Positions 33,275 to 41,793 of a stretch of DNA of 64,000 nucleotides are shown in pieces. Position 1 is the first letter of the stretch; each line of letters starts with the position of its first letter. Location: NCBI GenBank assembly GCA_964587105.1, contig CAZPKG010000011.1, forward strand, positions 1-64,000. Direction: 5' to 3'. This DNA comes from JABWCQ01 sp964587105. GTDB taxonomy: Bacteria > Electryoneota > RPQS01. The notes beneath the pieces are model-generated. The model saw nothing but the letters and a program-made list of their open reading frames with translations, did not search any database and was not told the DNA's origin. A program made the position numbers and the translations under genes.

Positions 33275-33640
33275 ATGAAACCCTCTCTTGCATACGCTCT
33301 CGCCAGTCAACCGTTGGTCTTTCTGACTTTCAGCGGAACACTTGGCACATCATCCGTCTATCTACCCGGCCCCGGCGGAATTGCCGCCGACGGAATTCCC
33401 ATTCCGTTCGCGGGCACGCTCTCACAACTGACCGTATTCGACGGTTCAACAACTTTTGCCGATACCGACAACATCACATTTTCCGCTAACAACCGCATCA
33501 GCGTATATTGCCAAAACATCGGTGGATCGTTCACTGTGAAAGTCCGTTTGAACGGAGTCTCCACAACACTCCAAACGGCGTCTGTCCCGCTTAGTTCGAC
33601 TCTCCAAGTCACCGTCGGTTTTGCCATTAACCGCGTATAA
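33275..33640 (+). CDS. Small beta-rich protein of the phage-head block
   Basis: A 121-residue protein, almost entirely beta (LVFLTFSGTLGTSSVYLPGPGG, FTVKVRLNGVSTTLQTASVPLSSTLQVTVGFAINRV). The pattern resembles capsid fibre or head-decoration proteins that form trimers, but no family is certain. There is no signal peptide. It is 9 bp before the adaptor-like gene. Confidence 0.65.
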   Translation: MKPSLAYALASQPLVFLTFSGTLGTSSVYLPGPGGIAADGIPIPFAGTLSQLTVFDGSTTFADTDNITFSANNRISVYCQNIGGSFTVKVRLNGVSTTLQTASVPLSSTLQVTVGFAINRV

Positions 33641-33649
33641 GGAGCGCAC

Positions 33650-34474
33650 ATGTCTTTCACATCTCTTGCTATCGTCCGCAAACATCTTGTTGCGGGCAAC
33701 TTGCCTTCTCAACGAATTGAAGACGTCCGCGTTACGCTAAACGGGATTGCCGACGTATCTCTGCCGCACTTCAATTTGCTCCAAGACTTCGCGGTCGTGA
33801 AGCGGCTCGCTTCTGACAAAGCGACATATGAAACCGGTGTGCTGCTGACCAATGAAGATGAAATCAGTCTTTCCAACAAGAATCTCGAAAGAGGCAGCGT
33901 CGTCGTCGCAAATGACCTCGCCTTAAGCGAAATCTTCGACGAGGAGTTTGATTACCGCGTAAACCACGAATCCGGTTCGGTCAAACGGCTCGCTACTGGT
34001 GCGATACCAAATTCATTTCCCGCTGTGGTTTGGTATAACTACTATGAGGTTTTTGAACCCTCCATTGACTACGAATTGGACTACGTTGCCGGAGCAATCC
34101 GCCGAGTTTCCGGAAGTAACATTCCCGACGGAGCGAACATCCTTGTGGACTACACCGTCGCGCAAGGCGCCGCCGAAAACGATCTGATCGAGCAATCGAT
34201 CATTGAAGCTGAAGACATAATCGTGCGGGCACTCCGCGAAGGTTACAACTCAGCTTCGACCGATCAAGGACTAAAATCCGGTGCGACATACCTGACTCTC
34301 GCGATTGTCGCGCGCGGAATGGCGGCCTTGATGCTTACTCGCAATGTGGGCAGCGACGCAAATTCCCGCGCCCGCGAATGGCAGCAGCTTTCCGACAAAT
34401 GGAGTGGCGCCGCTTGGAGCGTGCTTGCGTCCTTTGTCACTCCGCATTTCATGCACTCTAACACTATCGAATAA
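33650..34474 (+). CDS. Head-tail adaptor/connector-like protein
   Basis: A 274-residue protein. The C-terminal half (LIEQSIIEAEDIIVRALREGYNSASTDQGLKSGATYLTLAIVARGMAALML, ANSRAREWQQLSDKWSG) has the helical pattern of gp6/gp15-type connectors that sit under the portal. The N-terminal half carries beta repeats (DYRVNHESGSVKRLATGAIPNSF and DYELDYVAGAIRRVSGSNIPDGA) that form a visible internal duplication. It is the only gene of the block with a good ribosome site (AAGGAGCGCAC before the ATG). Confidence 0.7.
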   Translation: MSFTSLAIVRKHLVAGNLPSQRIEDVRVTLNGIADVSLPHFNLLQDFAVVKRLASDKATYETGVLLTNEDEISLSNKNLERGSVVVANDLALSEIFDEEFDYRVNHESGSVKRLATGAIPNSFPAVVWYNYYEVFEPSIDYELDYVAGAIRRVSGSNIPDGANILVDYTVAQGAAENDLIEQSIIEAEDIIVRALREGYNSASTDQGLKSGATYLTLAIVARGMAALMLTRNVGSDANSRAREWQQLSDKWSGAAWSVLASFVTPHFMHSNTIE

Positions 34475-34475
34475 A

Positions 34476-34679
34476 ATGGACGTCTTCTCCGAAGAGAGCA
34501 AACAGCAAGTTCTCGAAACTCTGTTCAAAATTGCAACGGACAACAAAAGCGCAAGCGTCCCGGCAATCAAACTCTATCTCGAACTCGCAAATGAACGTCC
34601 TTCCGCCGAAACACTTACCACTGAACAGGCTCTGGAAATCCTAAGAGAAGCACAATCAGAAAATGAGTCGTCGTCCTGA
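34476..34679 (+). CDS. Possible terminase small subunit or fragment
   Basis: A 67-residue helical protein (EESKQQVLETLFKIATDNKSASVPAIKLYLELANERPSAETL). The segment resembling PAAKLLLEL of small terminases, and its place directly before the large terminase, are suggestive. It is too short for a whole typical small subunit, so it may be a minimal or truncated form. Its ATG starts one base after the adaptor stop. Confidence 0.55.
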   Translation: MDVFSEESKQQVLETLFKIATDNKSASVPAIKLYLELANERPSAETLTTEQALEILREAQSENESSS

Positions 34680-34700
34680 ACAAAGTGAAAGTCCTCTCTG

Positions 34701-34845
34701 GTTTCCCCCCGCGAGCGGAGGGATTAAGGGGGCTTCCGAAAAATTTTCCACTCCACCACTACAAAACATCCGCGTCAGCGCAATCAGTCCAGCGGCACGC
34801 TGGTTCTTCGCGGCGGCACCCGCTGCGGGTGCCCCATGCGCAACA
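34701..34845. repeat. Repeat stack before the large terminase (families A, F, D)
   Basis: A family A variant (34701-34737), family F copy 2 (AGCGCAATCAGTCCAGCG-G-CACGCTGG, 34775-34805), and a family D palindrome GGCACCCGCTGCGGGTGCC (about 34815-34840). The stretch stays open in the terminase frame back to an ATG at 34663. Confidence 0.7.
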
Positions 34846-34878
34846 ATCGATTCTCCCTTCAGGTCTCCACCAAGCACA

Positions 34879-36315
34879 ATGACAAAAGACCAATTCCAAG
34901 AACTCCTCCGCTGTACTCGAAATCCGTGGTATTTTCTCACGAACTATGTCAAAACCCAAGACCCTGTCAAAGGAACCTCGGCCTATCCTGATTTCGATTA
35001 CTTATGTGAGTTGACATATCTTGCTCTCACTCAACGCTATCTGCTTGTTCCCAAATCAAGACAGATGATGGTCACATGGAGTATGGTTAGCCTGTTCGTA
35101 TGGCGGGCGCTATTCAAACAGCCCGGTGTCTATCTTTTCCTTTCGCGCAACGAGCGTTGTGCCGAAGAGCTTTTGGACAGAGCGCGTTTTATCATAACGC
35201 ATTTGCCCGAGTTCATGCGGCCTCAACTAACAACAAACAACAAATCCGAAATTGAATTCGGTGGCTTGCACTCGCGCCTGCTTTCGCTTCCGGCAACTCC
35301 CGACGGCCCGCGAATGTACTCACCCACTGCCGTCTTTTGGGATGAGATGGCCTTCACTCCGTTTGATTCGCAAATTTGGACTGCCCTGAAACCGGCTATC
35401 AGCAGCGGCGGATCGTTCGTAGGCGTATCATCTTCCGGCGGTGCACAAAATCTTTTCGCAAAGTTCTGCTCTGATTCCCCCCTGCTTGCGGGGGGGCAAG
35501 GGGGGGTGCTTCCGAAAAAAGCCAACCAACAATCCAAAGAATCAGCGCCAGCGCGAGAGGTGCTTAACAAGCACTTTCACATCCATAAAATCCACTACAC
35601 CAATCACCCCGACCGCAACAACGAAGAATGGCGACTCAGCGAATCGCGCGGCCTGTCACAAAGCCAATGGGATAGAGAACAGGAAATCTCGTTTGAGTCC
35701 TTTGATGATCTGGTCTATTCCGAGTTCGATCCGGTTGTGCATCTGCTCAAAGAGGAATTTCATCCGCGCAAAGAGTGGCCGCTCTATCGCGCAATTGATT
35801 TCGGCTTTCGCAAGCCGTTTGCATTGTGGATTCAGAAACTCCCTTCCGGTGAATATGTCGTGTTTGACGAATGGGAAGGGAGAGATTGCACAACCGAAGC
35901 CATGTATGCTTCTATCACTCGCACGGACATCCTCTTCGGTCTCAAGGAGTCTGATTACCTATGGTCCGCCTGTGACCCTGCCGGAGCCGCCGCGCAAGAC
36001 AGCGGGATTTCACCGGTGGATTACCTTGCTCGCAACGGCATGAAATTACGTTATCGTCCGTCCCGCATTTTGCCCGGCGTCGAATGCGTGAAAGCTTCGT
36101 TGCGTGACGCCGCCGGAAGAGTTTCGCTCTTTTTCTCCCCACGCTGCCAAAAACTCATCCAAGACATGCGAAGTTATAAATGGAACGCCGCCAATGACGA
36201 ACCCATCAAAGACGGCGTCAGCGATCACTCTCTCGATGCGCTCCGCTATTTCTTCGTCAACCTTGAAGGCTCCGAAGATCGAGCTCCCGCCGCGCCGCGC
36301 ATTGCACGGCTATAA
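34879..36315 (+). CDS. terL: Phage terminase large subunit (with in-frame repeat insertion)
   Basis: A 478-residue DNA-packaging motor. The ATPase domain has a Walker A-like LLVPKSRQMMVTW (55-67) and Walker B VFWDEM (152-157). The RNase H-like nuclease has acidic residues in AIDFGFRKP (D307), SACDPAG (D366) and DHSLDALRYFF (D449, D453). Residues 198-230 (DSPLLAGGQGGVLPKK and onward) come from a family A repeat plus the GCGAGAGGTGCTT tail, inserted in frame between the two domains. The start at 34879 gives a normal N-terminus; the frame is open to 34663 through repeats. All key residues are intact. The portal gene is not adjacent but 21.3 kb away. Confidence 0.88.
   Translation: MTKDQFQELLRCTRNPWYFLTNYVKTQDPVKGTSAYPDFDYLCELTYLALTQRYLLVPKSRQMMVTWSMVSLFVWRALFKQPGVYLFLSRNERCAEELLDRARFIITHLPEFMRPQLTTNNKSEIEFGGLHSRLLSLPATPDGPRMYSPTAVFWDEMAFTPFDSQIWTALKPAISSGGSFVGVSSSGGAQNLFAKFCSDSPLLAGGQGGVLPKKANQQSKESAPAREVLNKHFHIHKIHYTNHPDRNNEEWRLSESRGLSQSQWDREQEISFESFDDLVYSEFDPVVHLLKEEFHPRKEWPLYRAIDFGFRKPFALWIQKLPSGEYVVFDEWEGRDCTTEAMYASITRTDILFGLKESDYLWSACDPAGAAAQDSGISPVDYLARNGMKLRYRPSRILPGVECVKASLRDAAGRVSLFFSPRCQKLIQDMRSYKWNAANDEPIKDGVSDHSLDALRYFFVNLEGSEDRAPAAPRIARL
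35471..35575 (+). repeat. Family A repeat and tail inserted in the terminase coding sequence
   Basis: GATTCCCCCCTGCTTGCGG, G-run and GGTGCTTCCG match the intergenic copies at 27333 and 28436. The following CGCCAGCGCGAGAGGTGCTTAACAAGCAC matches 31186-31215 except for two or three bases. Both halves keep the terminase reading frame. Confidence 0.82.
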
Positions 36316-36346
36316 AAAAGAGCGACCCGATTACTCGGGCCGCTCT
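36314..36346. terminator. Bidirectional terminator between terminase and array gene 1
   Basis: AGAGCG-A-CCCGA / TCGGG-C-CGCTCT stem with a single mismatch and an A-run on the left. It lies between convergent genes (stops at 36315 plus and 36366 minus). Same hairpin type as those behind the other array genes. Confidence 0.8.
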
Positions 36347-36365
36347 AAACGAATATGAATGTAAA

Positions 36366-38885
36366 CTATTTACTCTCGTCGCGATTGATCAATACGGGAT
36401 TCTGATTAGTTAGACCGGGCGTCGGCGGAGTACAATCCAGAGTCAGAACGAAGATTACTTCGTTTGATGGATTGGGTGCGAAAAACGTGTTGGCGAACGA
36501 ACCCGCCGGGGTATAAAGCGACCAATCCGCCGAGTACGATGTCGGGAAAACTGCGCTCGGATTCGTTGACCACCAAAGTGTGATGACACCCGCCTCCTGT
36601 TGATGCCATCTTACAGTGTAGGCATCCGCAGGGGTGGCAAGCATATTAATCGTCACGCTGTCCGGAGCCGGACACGGCGGAGTAAGACAGAAGGCAAAAT
36701 CATACGGCGGCTGCGATGAAGTCCCGTCTCCAAACGGCGAGGTTACCCATGTCCACGGACAGTCCGTATCACCTACCTTTGCCACGCTCATTAAGCCGCT
36801 CGGAATGCCGCAGGGCGGATGAATTTCCACGTCGTATTGGGATAAATACCTCGAGTTGAAATATAGATCCGGCAGCAGCGTTCCAGTTGCCGTAACGGTG
36901 TACTCGCACGTGTTTCCGCCGTCTGTAAAGTAAAGACGAAATGTCTCAAACTCGCTGCAAGTACCCGTAAAACCCCAAAACCGCACGGCGCCGACTGGCT
37001 CCGGCGTGACGTAATTGTCATACTGAATCTGACTGAAATCGATATGTGACGTGAATGCTTGCGGAGACTCCGAGTTCATCGCTGGCAGTTGACCGACCAC
37101 ACTACGGTTGCCGCATTCTGCGCGGATCGGGCACGGCGTATCGCAAGTAACACCCTCCGTGAACAAGCCGCCCATTGTTTGGCACATAGACAGACTCGTG
37201 ATCTCGCAGCCGGGCGACTGAGGATCGCCATAACAGCAGCGGCCGTAACAAGAACTTACCGTGAGTTCAAATTGACCACAGTCAGTGTGATAGGCTTCGA
37301 CAGTTAGATAGTAGCTACCCGAGCTTAAATAAGCACAGTTAATCGCGGATAATCCTGCGAAACCACAACCGTCGTCATCCTCATAAAAAGGAGAGCCGTC
37401 GCATGTGGGCGTCAAGTATATATAACTGTCCCAAAAGTCGTTGCCATTGCAAAGTGAAAATCTCCACTCCCCATTAGACGGAATGTTCACGAAGAATGTG
37501 TAATCTTCACTCGGCCGAAGGGGATTGTTGTTGCCTGCGCCGCACGTATTCGCCACAGCCGTGCCCGGTGCCTGCAGGAAACCGTCTATCCGGCAACCGC
37601 TGCAAGGAATGGCGTTAACCCGCACACGGTATTCGCGGAAATCAGGGGCAATATTCAGCGCATCCGTTGCCAGAAATAGAGTGTAATCGCCCGGCTGCAC
37701 ACATGGAACTCTGTAGGTTAAAGTCGAACAAGGAATGGCCTGAAACTGGTTCAAGTACGTTGTGTAGTTGCAATCGAAAGAAGGAAAACTGTTGAGTTGC
37801 AACCGAATAGGAACTTCGGTTCTGAGCGTGATGTCCAGTGAACATGGCTCCAGAATTTGGAAATAGTACCAATCCTGATCATGTTGGCCATTCGTGGCCC
37901 ACGTACGGCCGCAAACAGTCTGAAAAAGACTGATCCCCTGAATGGAATTATATCCGTTACAGAAGTAATTGCAATCGAAAACAGGATCACCACCTATTTC
38001 CTCAAACGCGCATTCAGGAACGTCATTCGGCTGACACTCAATGCTGCAATTGCCTGTGATGTTCAAAACATAACTGCCCGCACTGCTGTTGTATCCATCC
38101 ACGATGATGTAATAAACCTGTCCGGCAGTAAGGTACAACGACAGATAAGATTGAAGACTGGGACTATTGTCGTCGTTACAGCCAACTGAAAAGATACCCG
38201 GGCATGAGCCCAATGTGTGCACATACAGATAGGTGTCATACGATGAACCCATCAGTGAAATAGCGTAAAAGTCGGTTATCGTCGGAGTAAACTCATAGAC
38301 TACGTCAGGTGCAAAGGTCGAGTTACACGCGGAAATAGGATTGAAATCGTTTGCGCGTCCCACAGTTGTTCCCGTATCGGTGTAAGGAATTCCGGTGATG
38401 ACCGTGGCCGGACAATTGTCACTTCCTTGATCAAGCGGATTGCGTTCGCGATTCTCCGGCCGTTGCTGATACAGTGCATTCAATTGTTCTTTCAAACTTG
38501 CAAAGGTCACTTCGTCAACCGACTGAGACTGCGCGCCGCCACGAGCCTGAAGCTCGAGTTCTCGAATCTGCTCTTCAAGCGGGGTCAATTCAGTTGGGCG
38601 AATTAACGCACCGGCTTCAAAGCCTCCGTCAACCCGACCGGACTGGAGATCGTGCACCACATTACCGGAGTGTCTCTTGACTGGTGGAAGCAGCTCCTCA
38701 ATTCGTGTCATCCAAGCCGGATCAGGCGTCTCCCCTGTAGCTTTTGCGTTAGCAATCAACTCTTTAAGCTCAGAAATTTCAGCCTTTGCGTCGCGAAATG
38801 CGTCCGGCTGTGTAGCGCTCAAATCGGCTGCAACAACGAAACTATTACAGCAAAGAACAACAATCGTGAACAGCAGTTTCTTCAT
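36366..38885 (-). CDS. Secreted PPC-repeat protein, array paralogue 1
   Basis: An 839-residue secreted protein. A signal peptide (MKKLLFTIVVLCCNSFVVA) is followed by two coiled-coil stretches (ISELKELIANAKATG, about 34-50; LTPLEEQIRELELQ ... FASLKEQLNALYQQRPENRERNPLDQG). Three PPC-like beta domains follow, the first with SSYDTYLYVHTLGSCPG and YYIIVDGYNSSAGSYVLNI. A six-cysteine module (GRCCYGDPQSPGC ... CQTMGGLF), a VRFWGF beta domain and a C-terminal FnIII-like domain (DAYTVRWHQ ... WWSTNPSAVFP) complete it. No T9SS tail is seen. PPC domains are found in secreted enzymes and surface proteins; a structural or adhesive role is inferred. Confidence 0.82.
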   Translation of the reverse strand: MKKLLFTIVVLCCNSFVVAADLSATQPDAFRDAKAEISELKELIANAKATGETPDPAWMTRIEELLPPVKRHSGNVVHDLQSGRVDGGFEAGALIRPTELTPLEEQIRELELQARGGAQSQSVDEVTFASLKEQLNALYQQRPENRERNPLDQGSDNCPATVITGIPYTDTGTTVGRANDFNPISACNSTFAPDVVYEFTPTITDFYAISLMGSSYDTYLYVHTLGSCPGIFSVGCNDDNSPSLQSYLSLYLTAGQVYYIIVDGYNSSAGSYVLNITGNCSIECQPNDVPECAFEEIGGDPVFDCNYFCNGYNSIQGISLFQTVCGRTWATNGQHDQDWYYFQILEPCSLDITLRTEVPIRLQLNSFPSFDCNYTTYLNQFQAIPCSTLTYRVPCVQPGDYTLFLATDALNIAPDFREYRVRVNAIPCSGCRIDGFLQAPGTAVANTCGAGNNNPLRPSEDYTFFVNIPSNGEWRFSLCNGNDFWDSYIYLTPTCDGSPFYEDDDGCGFAGLSAINCAYLSSGSYYLTVEAYHTDCGQFELTVSSCYGRCCYGDPQSPGCEITSLSMCQTMGGLFTEGVTCDTPCPIRAECGNRSVVGQLPAMNSESPQAFTSHIDFSQIQYDNYVTPEPVGAVRFWGFTGTCSEFETFRLYFTDGGNTCEYTVTATGTLLPDLYFNSRYLSQYDVEIHPPCGIPSGLMSVAKVGDTDCPWTWVTSPFGDGTSSQPPYDFAFCLTPPCPAPDSVTINMLATPADAYTVRWHQQEAGVITLWWSTNPSAVFPTSYSADWSLYTPAGSFANTFFAPNPSNEVIFVLTLDCTPPTPGLTNQNPVLINRDESK

Positions 38886-38911
38886 ATCGTCTCCATTGGT
38901 TAAGTATCATC

Positions 38912-38941
38912 AAGATAACATAACACGACTATATTAGTCAA
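38912..38941 (-). promoter_or_regulatory. Promoter of array paralogue 1
   Basis: TTGACT, 18 bp, TATCTT on the minus strand, 27 bp upstream of the ATG. Same box pair as seven other array genes. Confidence 0.6.
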
Positions 38942-38969
38942 GAATTAACAAGTGTGAGCAAAATAAATC

Positions 38970-38999
38970 AAAAAAAGCGGCCCGATTGCTCGGGCCGCC
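38970..38999 (-). terminator. Array terminator after paralogue 2
   Basis: GCGGCCCG / CGGGCCGC stem (38977-38984, 38991-38998) ending in a T-run on the minus strand. Confidence 0.82.
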
Positions 39000-39031
39000 C
39001 TTCATGAGGTAATTTCCTCGGATCAATTCGC

Positions 39032-41644
39032 TTAACGCGTCACCGGATTATTCAGCGGGACAGGGGGCTGATTAATCTGAAGCATCGGAACGTCGCCACC
39101 CGGATTCTGAATTGCGATATTACTGCAATCCACGGTCAGGACATAGACGATTTCATTCGACGGATCCGGCGCATAGAACGAGTAGTTCATCAATCCACCC
39201 GGAACATAGCCACTGACCATCTGCGTGTATGTGGCAGGGAAAACCGCATTCGGATTTGCTGACCACCACAAATGCACAACGCCTTCCGGCTGCCACCATC
39301 TCAGTGTGTAAGCATCGGCGATGTTAGGATACAATTCAATGGTCACGCTGTCCGGCGAAAGGCACTGTCCGCCCAAGCAGAACGCGAGATTAGTTCCTGT
39401 GTCAAAGGGAGGTTGGCCGACCCAGTAACCGTTTGCGGTTGAGCCGTAGCCGGTGATCGCATATGACCAATAAAAGTTGCAGCCACTGCCTTGTTCAGCA
39501 ATTTGCACGTCACCGTTCAGAATCGTGCACGGCGGATTGAGTTCCGTCGAGTACTCGAGAATCCGGTAAGTGTTCCATTGCAGATACTTCGGAGTTCCTG
39601 TCAAAGTGACGTTGTAAACCTGCGAAGTGTTGTTCACACTGTCAAAGAACGTGATTTGGAAGTTGTGCGGATCCGTGTTGCAGGCGCCCTGCTCAGCAAA
39701 CACACCCCAGAACCTGATCGTACCAATCGGCCCTCCGACCAAGTAATCTTCGGCATTGAAGAAACCTTGATCCCCATCGGAGAGATTTGCATTCCACGGT
39801 TCATCGGGAAGCATCGGCAACTGACTGAGATAAGCGCCCGCCGTCGCGCAGGTCGGACGAGTGAAGCACGCGCCGCTTGAGCACGGTTCCATGTACGTCC
39901 ACACTCCTCCGAGGCTGTCGCAGATTCCTTGTGACAATTGATTACAGCCGGGATCATCCGGATTGCCGTAGCAGCACGAGCCGATACATTCGAAAACATT
40001 CAACACAAACGGACCACAGCCGGATGACCAGGCTTCCACCGTCAAGTAGTAGATGCCCGGATTTAGATGGACACAGTTGATCGTGGAAAGTCCGACGCCG
40101 CCGCAGCCGTCGTCGTCCTGTGCGATGACGCCGCCGTTACACGAACCTGACAAATAGATGTAGCTGTCCCAAATGCTGTCGTCGTTGCAAGTCGAAAATG
40201 TCCATTCACCGGCATAAGGAATGTTCACGGCGTAAGTGTAGTCTTCGCTCGGACGCAAGGTGTTGTCGTCACCCGCGCCGCAAGTGTTCCAAGCTGCCGA
40301 ACCCGGAGCTTGGAAATATGAATCAACTTGGCAACCGCTACACGGAACCAGATCAACACGAGCGCGATAGTCACGCGGAGTGTTTAGGCCGGTTTGGCTG
40401 GCGGGAAGAACGATGAGTGAGTATGTGCCAGGCTGGAGACACTGTGTTAAAAACGTGGCGGTCGAGCACGAGTATTGCCAGTCGTATGGACCGGAAACAA
40501 TGGAGTAAGGACAGGAACCGGGAAAAACGTACATCTGTGATGCGAACTCCGCGTTGATCGTCAGCGCGAGCGAACACGGTTCAAAAATCGTAAAACGATA
40601 GGAGTCCACGTCCCGGAAGGGCGAGTTAAAACTGGTGAGATACGTAAATCCGCGGCCGCATACAGTCTGGAACGGCAAAATGTCTTGCCACGATTCCGTG
40701 CCGCCGTAAAAGCCATCCTGACAAGAGCCGTTGCAATCTACCACCTCAAAACCGGGGCCGGGAACTTCAGCACACTCGAGAACATCGCTGGGCTGGCAAA
40801 CAACATCACAGTTGTCCGTGATATTGAGCACGTAGTTGCCACTGGCAACGTCAAAACCGTCTACGATGATGTAGTACGTCTGCCCGCCATTCAAGATGAC
40901 CGAAACAAACGACTGCAAACTAAAGTAATCGTCATTGCAGGCCACTTGAGTCGTACCGGGGCAACCGCCATTGGTATTGACATGAAGATAGGTGTCGTAG
41001 GACGAGCCTAACAACGAGATATTGTACGTCTGAGTCACTTGCGGAGTAAACTCATAAACAACATCGCTTGCATCACTAAAAGCGCAGTCCGAAATGGGGT
41101 TGTAGTTATTGGCGAAGCCAACTGTCGTGCCGCCGTCCGAGTAAGGAACTCCACCGATAACCGTTCCCGGGCAAACATCATTGCCTTGATCGAGCGGATT
41201 GCGCTCACGGTTCACGGGACGCTGTGCGTAAAGTTCATTCAACTGCTCTTTCAGATTCGCGAAGGTGACTTCGTCAACTCCCTGAAGGGACATTCCGCCG
41301 GACAGATGAAACTCCAACTCTTTGATCTGAGCTTCAAGCGGGGTCAATTCCGTTGGGCGAATCACCGCGCCGGGAGCAAAGCCTCCCTCGCTCTGAAACG
41401 CCTGCAAGTCCGCCGGGACTTTGCTCGCATGACCTTTAACGGACGGAATCAGCTCGCGAATCCGAGCCGTCCAGGCCGGATCGGGCGTCTGGCCTGTAGC
41501 CTTTGCCTTAGCAATCAGGTCTTCAAGCTTAGCAATTTCAGCCTTCGGGTCGCTCAATGTGAGCGGCACCGTCTGGCTTGGTCCAGCAGCAATAGCGTAG
41601 AATGCACAACATAGGACAACAATCACAACTGACATTCTCTTCAT
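39032..41644 (-). CDS. Secreted PPC-repeat protein, array paralogue 2
   Basis: An 870-residue close relative of paralogues 1 and 3, with the same order of parts: signal peptide (MKRMSVVIVVLCCAFYAIAA), coils (AKATGQTPDPAWTARI; LTPLEAQIKELEFHL), NPLDQGNDVCPGTVI, PPC domains with SSYDTYLHVNT and YYIIVDGFDVASGNYVLNI, cysteine module (GSCCYGNPDDPGC), VRFWG-like IGTIRFWGVF and the FnIII-like end. The start at 41644 has GGAGATGAT directly before it, as in paralogues 1 and 3; the frame is open 17 residues further upstream. It is monocistronic, with its own promoter and terminator. Confidence 0.82.
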   Translation of the reverse strand: MKRMSVVIVVLCCAFYAIAAGPSQTVPLTLSDPKAEIAKLEDLIAKAKATGQTPDPAWTARIRELIPSVKGHASKVPADLQAFQSEGGFAPGAVIRPTELTPLEAQIKELEFHLSGGMSLQGVDEVTFANLKEQLNELYAQRPVNRERNPLDQGNDVCPGTVIGGVPYSDGGTTVGFANNYNPISDCAFSDASDVVYEFTPQVTQTYNISLLGSSYDTYLHVNTNGGCPGTTQVACNDDYFSLQSFVSVILNGGQTYYIIVDGFDVASGNYVLNITDNCDVVCQPSDVLECAEVPGPGFEVVDCNGSCQDGFYGGTESWQDILPFQTVCGRGFTYLTSFNSPFRDVDSYRFTIFEPCSLALTINAEFASQMYVFPGSCPYSIVSGPYDWQYSCSTATFLTQCLQPGTYSLIVLPASQTGLNTPRDYRARVDLVPCSGCQVDSYFQAPGSAAWNTCGAGDDNTLRPSEDYTYAVNIPYAGEWTFSTCNDDSIWDSYIYLSGSCNGGVIAQDDDGCGGVGLSTINCVHLNPGIYYLTVEAWSSGCGPFVLNVFECIGSCCYGNPDDPGCNQLSQGICDSLGGVWTYMEPCSSGACFTRPTCATAGAYLSQLPMLPDEPWNANLSDGDQGFFNAEDYLVGGPIGTIRFWGVFAEQGACNTDPHNFQITFFDSVNNTSQVYNVTLTGTPKYLQWNTYRILEYSTELNPPCTILNGDVQIAEQGSGCNFYWSYAITGYGSTANGYWVGQPPFDTGTNLAFCLGGQCLSPDSVTIELYPNIADAYTLRWWQPEGVVHLWWSANPNAVFPATYTQMVSGYVPGGLMNYSFYAPDPSNEIVYVLTVDCSNIAIQNPGGDVPMLQINQPPVPLNNPVTR

Positions 41645-41672
41645 ATCATCTCCATTGGTTAGGGTATCAGAT

Positions 41673-41702
41673 AAGATAACATAATATGATGTCATTTGTC
41701 AA
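41673..41702 (-). promoter_or_regulatory. Promoter of array paralogue 2
   Basis: TTGACA, 18 bp, TATCTT on the minus strand, 29 bp upstream of the ATG at 41644. Confidence 0.65.
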
Positions 41703-41707
41703 CAATT

Positions 41708-41740
41708 AGAGCATTCACACATATAGAGCATTCACACATA
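41708..41740. repeat. Short tandem duplication
   Basis: TAGAGCATTCACACATA twice in a row between the terminator of paralogue 3 and the promoter of paralogue 2. It looks like a recent replication slip. Confidence 0.8.
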
Positions 41741-41743
41741 ATA

Positions 41744-41774
41744 AAACAAAAGCGGCCCGTTGCCGGGCCGCTTT
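41744..41774 (-). terminator. Array terminator after paralogue 3
   Basis: AGCGGCCCG / CGGGCCGCT stem followed by a T-run on the minus strand; the same sequence type as at 38970 and 44482. Confidence 0.82.
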
Positions 41775-41793
41775 CACTGACGTTCAAAAAAGG

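Larger units (their letters stand above)
30404..36315 (+). mobile_element. Phage-derived head and packaging gene block (incomplete)
   Basis: Seven plus-strand genes in a minus-strand neighbourhood: an unknown, a decoration-like protein, the major capsid protein, a small beta protein, an adaptor-like protein, a possible small terminase and the large terminase. All frames are open. The portal gene lies alone at 57611-58903. No integrase, tail, lysis or replication genes occur in the window. Spacers are filled with host-type dispersed repeats, indicating long residence. Confidence 0.75.

Noticed and set aside
34663..34878. N-terminal extension of the large terminase starting at an ATG at 34663
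   Set aside because: The extra 72 residues are encoded by repeat DNA (families A, F, D) and overlap the preceding gene. Homology-like sequence begins only at 34879. Kept as an alternative, not as the call.
41708..41740. Tandem 17-bp duplication as an operator
   Set aside because: It lies upstream of the promoter boxes and is not palindromic or conserved at other array genes; a replication slip is simpler.
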